Virus record (IMG/VR): IMGVR_UViG_3300030329_006602
Coordinates: 1-64,000 of that record
Strand: one strand, 5' to 3'
Source: a virus
DNA: 64,000 nt
Part shown: positions 32,412-39,985 of the stretch, in pieces
How the letters are laid out: each line of letters opens with the position of its first letter
Position numbering within the stretch: the stretch's first letter is position 1
Notes under the pieces: model-generated
Told to the model about the DNA's origin: nothing
The model's database searches: none
The model's input: only the letters and a program-made list of their open reading frames with translations
Translations under genes and position numbers: made by a program

Positions 32412-33375
32412 CGTAATACTCCCTTATATTTCTTATAAAGTTTTTCCCTGTGCAAAGCTTGTATGCTTCTAGTCCTTTTTGTCTCATTGTTTCTTCTTGT
32501 TGTGGTGTAATGCGGGCGAGAATTTGCCGTAATTGATAGTAATCTTTTTCGGGTATTTTTACAGTGCATTCATCCCAGTTGACCCCTCTTATTGTAGGGA
32601 ACATCATGGTGTCTGCTAGGATTACGGGTATAGCCCCGCTCCCTAAGCTCTCTAGAAAGCGAATGGAGGTAGGTCCCGTACCCGAGGGACACAAGGAAAA
32701 TCGTGAGCGCGTTAATATCTTTTCATAAAATTTGGACTTTTCTTCATTGATGTATTTTTGCACCGCAGACGTCGGAGCGCCGAGGATTTGGTCGCCGTAT
32801 ACATCGCTGTCAAACTGCCATCCTTTGCGTTCTATTATTACCGCATTTGTTTCGTGATCATCTTTAAATATTTTGTCTCTTATTTTGGATATGTGTTTGG
32901 GGCCGTAGGAGCCAATGAAGGAATAGAATACGTCTTTGGTGTGGGTTGGTGTTCCTATGAATACGGGGGCTAGGAAAATTGTGTCTATGGTAATTCCATC
33001 GATAGTAGGGGCAGTTCCATCGGAGTGATAGTAAAACTCTTTTGTCGTGTAGCCCGACTTCGCTACCATATGGGAAGCAAAGAGAGTTTTTATTCCCATC
33101 GTTTTTAGAATGGGGAGGATAGTGTGAAAACGGTCATGCTGGCAGACCGTAAAGCCGTTTTTGACTTGTAGCTCTTGTAGCTCTTGGATATAGCGACCAG
33201 CTTTTTCCTTATCGGCCCGTGTGCCGAAATCTAATTTGTCTATTAAGGTGGACCACGCAACCGCCACATACGTTACATCCGCCCGAAGGGGAACCTTCTT
33301 AAGGAGATCGTAAGTATTTTTTTCGGTTAGTACGGGTTTTTGCCATTCATAGATATCCTGATGGACAATTTCCAT
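32395..33375 (-). CDS. Exostosin (GT47)-like glycosyltransferase, 326 aa
   Basis: The GT47 C-terminal donor segment is clear: SRFSLCPSGTGPTSIRFLESLGSGAIPVIL near residue 233, followed by VNWDECTVKIPEKDY. GT47 enzymes build heparan sulfate in animals and pectic or xyloglucan side chains in plants. Bacterial and phage forms are rarer. The ATG at 33375 shares a base with the previous stop (TAATG), so it is preferred to a TTG four codons earlier. A related but diverged gene lies at 46.0 kb. Confidence 0.8.
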   Translation of the reverse strand: MEIVHQDIYEWQKPVLTEKNTYDLLKKVPLRADVTYVAVAWSTLIDKLDFGTRADKEKAGRYIQELQELQVKNGFTVCQHDRFHTILPILKTMGIKTLFASHMVAKSGYTTKEFYYHSDGTAPTIDGITIDTIFLAPVFIGTPTHTKDVFYSFIGSYGPKHISKIRDKIFKDDHETNAVIIERKGWQFDSDVYGDQILGAPTSAVQKYINEEKSKFYEKILTRSRFSLCPSGTGPTSIRFLESLGSGAIPVILADTMMFPTIRGVNWDECTVKIPEKDYYQLRQILARITPQQEETMRQKGLEAYKLCTGKNFIRNIREYYDATIT

Positions 33376-33851
33376 TATTCGAGACAAATCTCGGAAACAT
33401 AAAAAGCAGCTCCTTTATAGCCAATAAATTTAAGAAGTTTTGCAGACTTGAGATCGCACTTAGAGGGCTCCATTGTGAGAGCATCTAAGGCTACCGTGAC
33501 GGTATGTTCTTCTCCTGACCCTGCGTCAAGCATATCTAATTCAAAATCTCCCGACTCTTCTCCACTCTCATCCTCTAGTCTAATAAGGCCCCCACATTCC
33601 TCATCCGTGTAGACTGTAAATTTTAACACGTTAAACTCCGTAACATCCAAGGGGTCCCAGGAGCTCTGGAGGGGAATTGCACACGCAAACCAATCTTGTT
33701 TAGAGGTTGAATCGTGTACGAGCTTAAGTCGAGGGACTCCCTGGGCAACTTCAATGGGTACTTTTTCAGGATCAAGGGTGGTGGCTAAATTAGTTGACCA
33801 ACTATTCTTTAATTCTTTTGCTAAACACAGTGCTGGGTTAAAAATATCCAT
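33375..33851 (-). CDS. Beta-sandwich-like protein, possibly carbohydrate-binding, 158 aa
   Basis: The sequence alternates short beta strands (LKFTVYTDEECGGLIRLEDE, then EEHTVTVALDALT) and ends AAFYVSEICLE, resembling galactose-binding-like or CBM-type sandwiches. It has no signal peptide. It sits between two glycosyltransferases with overlaps at both ends. It could be a glycan-binding accessory protein or an acceptor on the virion. This is speculative. Confidence 0.55.
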   Translation of the reverse strand: MDIFNPALCLAKELKNSWSTNLATTLDPEKVPIEVAQGVPRLKLVHDSTSKQDWFACAIPLQSSWDPLDVTEFNVLKFTVYTDEECGGLIRLEDESGEESGDFELDMLDAGSGEEHTVTVALDALTMEPSKCDLKSAKLLKFIGYKGAAFYVSEICLE

Positions 33852-35256
33852 AAGTTTCTATTAGTTCTAATAATCCGTCATCATTAATGAATGAGACTCT
33901 GTCGATATTACTGAATTTTTGATTATTTTCTATATAAAAATTAAAGGGAGAGGCGTTAATATTGTCTGTCTTGAGTGCTACATAGTCTGGTCTTATTATT
34001 TTGTCGTGGGTTCTGAGTTGTTCTTTTATATGGTTTATTTGTTTAATTGTAATGGGTGCTGCCGTATCTGACAAGACAATTAGGTACTCGTGATCGCTGA
34101 AATAATGCCGTAGGAGGTTGAGGATTGCGTTTTTTTGATCTAATTTTTCTACGTTGCGGTTGGTGGGGCGGATAGGTAGGTATCCTATGTGGTTTATATA
34201 TCTTTTGAGCTGGGTTTCTCCACGGAGATATTCACAGAAAACGGCTTCTATTTTACCCTGTAAAAACGAGAGATTTCTGAGATTTTTAGTTAGAGAACGG
34301 GTGGCAGGGGAGCTTATTTTGTCTTTAAGTAAAACCACTGCGCAGTTTTTTTGCAACGATATGAGTTCATCCTCCATTAGACCGTACTCTATGGCCTGAT
34401 AGTATAGCCTTTTATTGTGTTTCCCTGCTGGCGAAAGGTTATCCTCGTCCCATTGTTGGGGGTGCATTAAATGGTATAAATCTTCTGTGTTTTGATTAAC
34501 TGGGTGGGCTTGTTTGAGTATGCCTGAAACCGCCGTGTCCCAATGAGGTTCTCCTATTATAAAGTCGGGAAGTAAATCTAAAGTTTGGGTTAGCATTTCT
34601 TTGGTGAGTGCTATGCCGTCTACCCCAATTTCATAGTGGCTAAATGGTTGGGAAAATATGTCTTCATAATTATCTACGGGGGGGATATCGCGCCTCATGA
34701 ATTCTGTGATGGGGTCTCTTGTTTTAATTAATTTTTTATAGATAGATGGGTGAACAGGGCAGTCCAAATTGGAGTATAGGATGACATCTCCTTTGTTGGC
34801 TAATGAAGAGGCTGCTTGAAGCATGTCCTTGAGGTAGGCTGTGTCAATGGGGTTGTTTAGTTCACTCCGCGCCGTACGGGTTAAGCGTCTAGTTTGCCAA
34901 CCCTTTCGGGCAATATTTTCTGAAACACACCCTAATAGTATAACATCTTTTGTTTTTGCTCGCTCTATTGATTCAAGGGCTAGCTCTATTCTATTGGCTA
35001 AATTAGGATTACGAGCTTGGCGGGGTAAGATTAAGTTTACTACGTGAATAACCTTACGTTTTTTGCGGGGAATAAAAACTTGGACAGGGGGAGAATTAAC
35101 TATGAAGTCGAAAGTCTTTTTTGGGGGCTTAAAGCAAAACTTCCACAACCATCTGTGCCACTTTTTCTCGGAGCGTTTAAGAAATTGATGTTCTCTGTCT
35201 AGTTTATTTAGTTTTTTATCTAGCCAGTTTTCTAGTTTTTGCAGGAAGGTAGACAT
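33838..35256 (-). CDS. Large putative glycosyltransferase, 472 aa
   Basis: A basic, helical N-terminus (about 1-75, WLDKKLNKLDREHQFLKRSEKKWHR shortened here) could be a membrane-association or coiled segment. The following domain has a GT-A-like course: KVIHVVNLILP, ILLGCVSEN, then GDVILYSNLDCPV, where NLD stands at the DXD position. IGVDGIALTKEML and FIIGEPHWDTAVSG complete a plausible acceptor side. The C-terminal 170 residues are unassigned. It is first in the 35.3-24.7 kb operon. A TATAAT lies 5 nt before the ATG, without a good -35. Confidence 0.5.
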   Translation of the reverse strand: MSTFLQKLENWLDKKLNKLDREHQFLKRSEKKWHRWLWKFCFKPPKKTFDFIVNSPPVQVFIPRKKRKVIHVVNLILPRQARNPNLANRIELALESIERAKTKDVILLGCVSENIARKGWQTRRLTRTARSELNNPIDTAYLKDMLQAASSLANKGDVILYSNLDCPVHPSIYKKLIKTRDPITEFMRRDIPPVDNYEDIFSQPFSHYEIGVDGIALTKEMLTQTLDLLPDFIIGEPHWDTAVSGILKQAHPVNQNTEDLYHLMHPQQWDEDNLSPAGKHNKRLYYQAIEYGLMEDELISLQKNCAVVLLKDKISSPATRSLTKNLRNLSFLQGKIEAVFCEYLRGETQLKRYINHIGYLPIRPTNRNVEKLDQKNAILNLLRHYFSDHEYLIVLSDTAAPITIKQINHIKEQLRTHDKIIRPDYVALKTDNINASPFNFYIENNQKFSNIDRVSFINDDGLLELIETYGYF

Positions 35257-35261
35257 CGCTT

Positions 35262-35267
35262 ATTATA
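35262..35267 (-). promoter_or_regulatory. TATAAT -10-like box, no clear -35
   Basis: TATAAT on the minus strand, 5 nt before the ATG at 35256. The 17- or 18-bp spaced upstream hexamers (GAAGCT, AGAAGC) match TTGACA poorly. Confidence 0.35.
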
Positions 35268-35342
35268 GTAAGCCCGAGCGCTAGAGCTTCTACCGAAAAT
35301 CCTAGGATCCCGTTATGAAGAGATTGTTTGGGTGCGCAGGAG

Positions 35343-35429
35343 TTAAGCGTGAGTGGGTGCCCTCACTAGTAAGGCGGCGCTTTGCTTAATGACTAAAGCT
35401 CCTAATTTTTTGATAATTATTGCCGCCAT
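35343..35429 (-). CDS. Possible 28-aa amphipathic peptide
   Basis: An ATG at 35429 follows an AAGAAGG ribosome-site-like sequence in the end of the holin-like gene. The product begins MAAIIIKKLGALVIKQSAALL and stops at 35343. It is amphipathic and basic. It could be a holin regulator or chance. The remaining 87 bp to the next gene show only a TATAAT box. Confidence 0.3.
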   Translation of the reverse strand: MAAIIIKKLGALVIKQSAALLVRAPTHA

Positions 35430-35435
35430 AATTCA

Positions 35436-35870
35436 CTACCTTCTTTTACTGGGAATGGCGTAGAATCCAACCACCATAAAGCATAAATCCATGAATGACA
35501 TCAATAGTAACCCTCCTGTCATCCTAACCATTTCCCAGTCATTGCCTCCAAAGAGCCAACTAAATATTCCCCATTTAGCATTGGAGCCCCTTGGTACGAG
35601 TACATCATAGGTAATATGAGGATTCATTGCGTAATAAATCATTAGGAAGCACATTGTCATGGTAATACTAAGAAAGAGTACTCGTCTCGTAGCCTTTACG
35701 AAAGGGTCTTTCGCTTGTTGGGCTTGGTTGTCTAGGAGAGCTGTAACTATTTTGTCATCTCGCGCGGCGAGAAGTAGTTGGTCTTGTCTTTTTTGTTCCA
35801 ACCAGCTGTTTATGAGGTTTGCGGCGAGCTTGATTCCTGCACCTATAATAGTATTTAGTATTGGTCCCAT
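35436..35870 (-). CDS. Holin-like membrane protein, 144 aa
   Basis: After an amphipathic N-terminal helix (MGPILNTIIGAGIKLAANL) and a charged segment come two hydrophobic helices, about residues 67-85 (VLFLSITMTMCFLMIYYAM) and 116-138, with a basic end PSKRR. A polar loop with WGIFSWLFGGNDWEM separates them. Size and layout resemble phage holins of the 3TM type. It follows a fibre-like gene by 3 nt under a late-type box. No endolysin gene is adjacent. The small ORF just downstream may be linked. Confidence 0.6.
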   Translation of the reverse strand: MGPILNTIIGAGIKLAANLINSWLEQKRQDQLLLAARDDKIVTALLDNQAQQAKDPFVKATRRVLFLSITMTMCFLMIYYAMNPHITYDVLVPRGSNAKWGIFSWLFGGNDWEMVRMTGGLLLMSFMDLCFMVVGFYAIPSKRR

Positions 35871-35873
35871 ATT

Positions 35874-36521
35874 TTATCCTGCACTCACATGTAATGCCGT
35901 TCCTTGTCGGAAAAGCTGTCCCCTATTATTGGGGTCACTACTCGGCAGGGTATAGTAATTAATAAAGACTCCAGTTCCACTCGCCATAAAGAGATAGTCT
36001 CCCGTATCCCAGGCTCCTGTTCCTACTTGAACTCCGAAATTAGACTGCATAACCCCACTTTCAGTGTCCGTGGGGCCTGCCCCGCTCACATGTAAATGAT
36101 GATCGGGGGTAAAGGTGCCTCCTACAGCAACGCGATCATTGGCATAATCATAGGTTAGTCCCGAGGCTCCCTGTAGTGTGTTGCCTGAATTAAATTGAAA
36201 TTGAGGTTCACTCCCGCCAATTGGATTAGGGTTTCCCGTATAACCTACAGCAACCCGAGAAGTGCTGGAATCAACTATGGTATAAACATCTCCTGAGCCG
36301 CTTATAGATAAGAGGTTATTAAACCCATTTAATTCCCAAACTCCCTCGTTGCCTGTCACCCCACTAAGGGCCGTAGGGGCCCCATCTTCTAAAATGGCAC
36401 CGCTTATATCTCCTATGGCGAATCGACGCTCGCCATCTGCTGCGGCAGTATTGTACCCAACTACAAATTGACCAGTTTGTGGGTTGCCTTCCTGTGTAAA
36501 CTCTCCGAAATTCTTTGGCAT
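35874..36521 (-). CDS. Tail-fibre or head-fibre-like protein, 215 aa
   Basis: The protein has the repetitive beta composition of phage fibre tips: QTGQFVVGYNTAAADGERRFAIGD, GSGDVYTIVDSSTSRVAVGY, ASGLTYDYANDRVAVGGTF, and TPDHHLHVSG. Repeated A/V-V-A-V-G segments suggest trimeric beta-helix rungs. There is no chaperone domain. A GTGTATA box lies 10 nt before the ATG. It precedes the holin-like gene and interrupts the long sugar cluster, so it marks a virion-gene island there. Confidence 0.7.
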   Translation of the reverse strand: MPKNFGEFTQEGNPQTGQFVVGYNTAAADGERRFAIGDISGAILEDGAPTALSGVTGNEGVWELNGFNNLLSISGSGDVYTIVDSSTSRVAVGYTGNPNPIGGSEPQFQFNSGNTLQGASGLTYDYANDRVAVGGTFTPDHHLHVSGAGPTDTESGVMQSNFGVQVGTGAWDTGDYLFMASGTGVFINYYTLPSSDPNNRGQLFRQGTALHVSAG

Positions 36522-36531
36522 CTCACTTTTA

Positions 36532-36538
36532 TATACAC
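36532..36538 (-). promoter_or_regulatory. GTGTATA late-type box
   Basis: GTGTATA on the minus strand, 10 nt before the ATG at 36521. The gap to the fcl gene also holds a direct repeat of TAGCAT. Confidence 0.55.
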
Positions 36539-36600
36539 TAATCGCGCGAGGGCCAGAATTTAAAATGCTATTTTTATGCTATCCTGTGTATTTTCAGTCT

Positions 36601-36625
36601 ATATCGTCCACTGCTGCTGGGTTTT
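36601..36625. repeat. 25-bp repeat, copy 2 (copy 1 at 858)
   Basis: Matches 858-882 at 23 of 25 positions. Here it overlaps the stop codon of fcl and lies 80 nt before the fibre-like gene. Confidence 0.5.
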
Positions 36626-37583
36626 ATTTTTTATTTTTTTTATTTTTCTTAAACCATTCGTAAGTGAGGTTTAAGCCTTGTTTTAGGCTAGTTTTTTGAG
36701 AAATACCTAGCTGAGAGGCCCTTGAGACGTCCATTAGCTTGCGCATAGTGCCATCAGGCTTGCTCGAATCGAAGGAAATATCCCCTTTGAAGCCTGTAAC
36801 TTCTTTAATCTTTAGGGCCAGCTCTTTAATGGTAATATCGGTGCCTGATCCTATGTTTAATTGGGAGATTCCTAAATTATATATGTCTGAAGCCTCAATT
36901 TTCTCCAGGCATGTAACTATGGCAGTAGCCAGGTCATCCACCAGCAGAAATTCTCTGCGTGGGGCGCCGCTTCCCCAAATTTCCACACTGCCCATCCCTT
37001 TTTCCTTGGCCTCATGGAACTTGCGCAATAAAGCGGGGAGTACATGGGAGGTTTGTAGGTCAAAGTGGTCATTGATGCCATAAAGGTTGCATGGCATTAA
37101 GGAATAGAAGTTACAGTCATGTTGGTGGTAAAAGCTTTCGCATAATTTAATTCCTGCGATTTTAGCTACGGCGTAAGGTTCGTTAGTGGGTTCCAGGGGT
37201 CCTGTAAGTAGGGATTCCTCGGTAATGGGTTGAGGGGCCTGCGTGGGGTAGATACAAGAGGATCCTAGAAAGATCAGTTTCTTCGTTGCCGTTTCTTTTG
37301 CTGCCTGAATTACATTTGTCTCTATCTGTAGATTATTGTATAAAAAATCCCCTCTAAAGGTGTTATTGGCGAGTATGCCGCCCACGGTCGCTGCAGCTAT
37401 AACGACATAGCGAGGCTTGTACGCCTGAAAAAAGGCCCCTACTGACTTTTGATTTCTTAAATCGAGATTAGTGCTTGAGACATAAAGAATATTCGTATAA
37501 CCCCGATCCTCTAACTCACGGACCACCGCTGAACCCACCATTCCGTTGTGGCCCGCCACGTATATAGCTGCATTTTTATCCAT
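36624..37583 (-). CDS. fcl: GDP-L-fucose synthase, 319 aa
   Basis: Bifunctional epimerase-reductase that turns GDP-4-keto-6-deoxymannose into GDP-L-fucose with NADPH. The Rossmann motif AGHNGMVGSA opens the protein. Catalytic GSSCIYP (Ser) near residue 108 and the YAVAK pair near 137 are intact, followed by MPCNLYG and the C-terminal segment SSKPDGTMRKLMD typical of WcaG. It overlaps gmd by 8 nt, so the two steps are co-expressed. The product would feed the three GT11 fucosyltransferases at 43.6, 45.2 and 53.0 kb. Confidence 0.95.
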   Translation of the reverse strand: MDKNAAIYVAGHNGMVGSAVVRELEDRGYTNILYVSSTNLDLRNQKSVGAFFQAYKPRYVVIAAATVGGILANNTFRGDFLYNNLQIETNVIQAAKETATKKLIFLGSSCIYPTQAPQPITEESLLTGPLEPTNEPYAVAKIAGIKLCESFYHQHDCNFYSLMPCNLYGINDHFDLQTSHVLPALLRKFHEAKEKGMGSVEIWGSGAPRREFLLVDDLATAIVTCLEKIEASDIYNLGISQLNIGSGTDITIKELALKIKEVTGFKGDISFDSSKPDGTMRKLMDVSRASQLGISQKTSLKQGLNLTYEWFKKNKKNKK

Positions 37584-38616
37584 TGGAAAGGAGTTCGTGG
37601 TCTCTTCTGTACATTTTACTTACTAACTCCTTGAAGTTTGTTTTTCTCTTCCATCCCAGTTCATTTTCTGCCCTAGATGGGTCCCCGCAAAGTTCGTGCA
37701 CTTCAGCTGGCCTGTAAAACTTTGGGTCCACTTCAAATATTAGCTCCTGAGTGTGTGAGTCGAAGAGTTTTTCCTGCTCTCCGTGTCCCGTGGAATAAAA
37801 GGTTATTTTTGCGGCGTCGAGAGATAATTCCAGAAACTCTCTCACTGTGTGCATTTCTCCACTAGCCAGTACATAATTCTCTGGATCTTTTTTCTGATTA
37901 AGCATTAGCCAGACGCCCTCCATAAAATCTTCCGCGTCACTCCAATCTCTCTGGGCCTCAAGGTTCCCGAGGGTAAGTACTGGAATCTTCGTCTCGCGTT
38001 CTAGCGCTAGTTTTATTTTAGCTACACCGTTAGTGATTTTTCGGGTAACAAAATCAAGCCCTCTTCTTACGCCTTCGTGGTTAAAGAGCCATCCTTGAAC
38101 TGCATACAATCCATATGATTCTTTATAGACTCTTACAATGTGGCGAGCGGCGCACTTTGCGGCACCATATGGAGATTGGGGTCTAAGAGGGTGATCCTCG
38201 TCCTGGGGCGAGCTAATAACATCCCCGAACTCTTCGGAAGATCCCGCGTTGTAAAACCTACAGTTGGGAGCAAAGCGCCTAATGGACTCCAGTATATGTA
38301 GTACGGCATCAGAGTCGGTCACCCAGGTTTGAATAGGATAATCCCAACTCCCCGCCACAAACGATTGGGCCGCAAAATTAATAAAGTAATCTGGCTGGTG
38401 TTCGATTATAACATCCCTGATACTATGTGCATCGTTGAGGTCCATGTTTAGGAGTTTAAAGCGGGGTTCTCCTTCGAGGTGGAGAATGTTTTCGTGGTTT
38501 TTTACGCTGAGTCGTCGAACTGTGCCAAATATTTGGTGGTCGGTATGGGCTAATAGATAGTCAACCATGTGACTACCGTCTTGTCCTGTTACTCCTGTTA
38601 CTATAATTTTTTTCAC
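37576..38616 (-). CDS. gmd: GDP-mannose 4,6-dehydratase, 346 aa
   Basis: Converts GDP-D-mannose to GDP-4-keto-6-deoxymannose. TGVTGQDGSH is the NADP-binding loop with the family-specific QDG. SSEEFGD and YGAAK supply the catalytic residues, and FNHEGVRRGLDFVTRKI matches the family FNHE...RRG-FVTRKI element. The start is set to GTG at 38616, which overlaps the rmlB stop as GTGA. An 18-codon extension lies inside rmlB. GDP-mannose itself is presumably taken from the host. Confidence 0.95.
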   Translation of the reverse strand: MKKIIVTGVTGQDGSHMVDYLLAHTDHQIFGTVRRLSVKNHENILHLEGEPRFKLLNMDLNDAHSIRDVIIEHQPDYFINFAAQSFVAGSWDYPIQTWVTDSDAVLHILESIRRFAPNCRFYNAGSSEEFGDVISSPQDEDHPLRPQSPYGAAKCAARHIVRVYKESYGLYAVQGWLFNHEGVRRGLDFVTRKITNGVAKIKLALERETKIPVLTLGNLEAQRDWSDAEDFMEGVWLMLNQKKDPENYVLASGEMHTVREFLELSLDAAKITFYSTGHGEQEKLFDSHTQELIFEVDPKFYRPAEVHELCGDPSRAENELGWKRKTNFKELVSKMYRRDHELLSNG

Positions 38617-39551
38617 TTTTCTAGAATTAATTGTTTGAGGCCTGTGGAGAACTGTATACGTGGAGACCAACCCAACTGGGCCTTGATCTTTGTGTTGTCT
38701 ATGGCGTACCTCCAGTCATGTCCTAATCTGTCCTTTACAAATTGTATTTGATTTTCGCCTTTTTTCAATAAAGAAAGTATGTTTTTTACAATGTCCACAT
38801 TTCTTACTTCATTGTCTCCTCCTATGTTATAGACTTCTCCAGCTTCTCCCCTGTGTAGTACCTCATCTATTGCAGAGCAATGATCTAGAACATGTATCCA
38901 GTCTCTGATATTACGGCCATCCCCGTAAACTGGAAGCTTATTCCCAGCCTTTGCATTCTTAATCATTAAGGGGATTAGCTTTTCCTCGTGTTGGTTTGGT
39001 CCATAATTATTTGAGCATCGAGTGAGTAGAATTGGATACTTAAAGGTTTCATAAAAGCTTCGACATAGTAGGTCTGCCGCAGCCTTGCTGGCGGAATAGG
39101 GGCTGTTGGGTTGGAGGGGCGTGTTTTCGGTAAAAGGTGAATCTCCCTCTTTTAAGCTTCCGTAGACTTCATCTGTCGATACCTGTAAGTATCTTTTTAT
39201 GGTTGAACAGTCGTGTAACAGGTTTAATAGGGAATGTGTGCCGTTTATGTTTGTCTTTATGAACGGCCCTGAGTCCTTGATGCTGTTGTCAACATGGCTT
39301 TCTGCAGCAAAATGAACAATAAGGTTTATGTTGTTGTCTTTTACGAGCTTTTTGATAACTTCGTGGTCGTTAATGTCGCATTTAACGAAATTGTATCTTT
39401 TGCTTTTTTTAATTTCCTCGCTTAGTCGGTCGAGGCTGGCTGCGTAGGTGAGGGAGTCTATGTTCCAAATATTATAATTATACTTTTGGAATATATGGGT
39501 GATGAAATTACTCCCAATGAAGCCGTAGCCGCCTGTAACTAATAGATTCAT
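38613..39551 (-). CDS. rmlB: dTDP-glucose 4,6-dehydratase-like protein, 312 aa
   Basis: Makes the 4-keto-6-deoxy intermediate of dTDP-sugars. The protein has VTGGYGFIGSNF, HFAAESHVDNSI, STDEVYGS near residue 125 and YSASKAAADLL near 155, then TRCSNNYGPNQHEEKLIP, all close to RmlB. The length is slightly below average but complete. The start overlaps the cytidylyltransferase gene by 4 nt. RmlA is not in the window, so dTDP-glucose must come from the host or another phage gene. Confidence 0.92.
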   Translation of the reverse strand: MNLLVTGGYGFIGSNFITHIFQKYNYNIWNIDSLTYAASLDRLSEEIKKSKRYNFVKCDINDHEVIKKLVKDNNINLIVHFAAESHVDNSIKDSGPFIKTNINGTHSLLNLLHDCSTIKRYLQVSTDEVYGSLKEGDSPFTENTPLQPNSPYSASKAAADLLCRSFYETFKYPILLTRCSNNYGPNQHEEKLIPLMIKNAKAGNKLPVYGDGRNIRDWIHVLDHCSAIDEVLHRGEAGEVYNIGGDNEVRNVDIVKNILSLLKKGENQIQFVKDRLGHDWRYAIDNTKIKAQLGWSPRIQFSTGLKQLILEK

Positions 39552-39985
39552 TTATTCTGGGATATCTCGGGGTTTTGTTTTAGGGTCTGGATAGTAATAA
39601 GATCTTTTAGGCGCGTTGTAGACCATTCGTGAGATCGAGTGGTGTAGATTACCTTTGGGGGTAAATCATCCCCAGTGAAACTCCTTCCTATGTAGTCTTC
39701 TCCTAAGATTCTTATGTCGGGCTTCCAGAATTTAATGAGATTAATTAATTCCTCTTCTGTTTGGTACATATATACGTCGTCAATGTATCTGATCGCCATT
39801 AGAGTCTTGTATCGTTCGTAATAGGGAATTACGGGCTTGTATTTAGTATATCTTGTTTCCGACGGGTCTCGTTGTAAAAATACAAAGAATTTGTCGCAGT
39901 GGCGCTTGGCCTCTTCAAAGGTATAAATGTAGCCTGGGTGAAGTAAGTCAAAGTTTCCAGCCGTGAAGCCAATTGTTTCTTTCAT
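39548..39985 (-). CDS. Cytidylyltransferase-like protein, 145 aa, HxGY variant
   Basis: TagD/GCT-type nucleotidyltransferases join CTP to glycerol-phosphate or similar. The first motif reads GNFDLLHPGYIY, so the HxGH signature has Tyr in place of the second, catalytic His. Later SRFT-like RSHEWSTTRLK resembles the RTxGISTT region. Length is normal for the family. It overlaps both the 861-aa fusion gene and rmlB by 4 nt. A second HxGY protein exists at 57.1 kb, so the variant is not a sequencing error. Substrate unknown. Confidence 0.8.
   Translation of the reverse strand: MKETIGFTAGNFDLLHPGYIYTFEEAKRHCDKFFVFLQRDPSETRYTKYKPVIPYYERYKTLMAIRYIDDVYMYQTEEELINLIKFWKPDIRILGEDYIGRSFTGDDLPPKVIYTTRSHEWSTTRLKDLITIQTLKQNPEISQNK

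Noticed and set aside
35257-35435. tRNA gene in the gap before the holin-like gene
   Set aside because: No cloverleaf or T-arm sequence is found; only a 28-aa frame and a TATAAT box.
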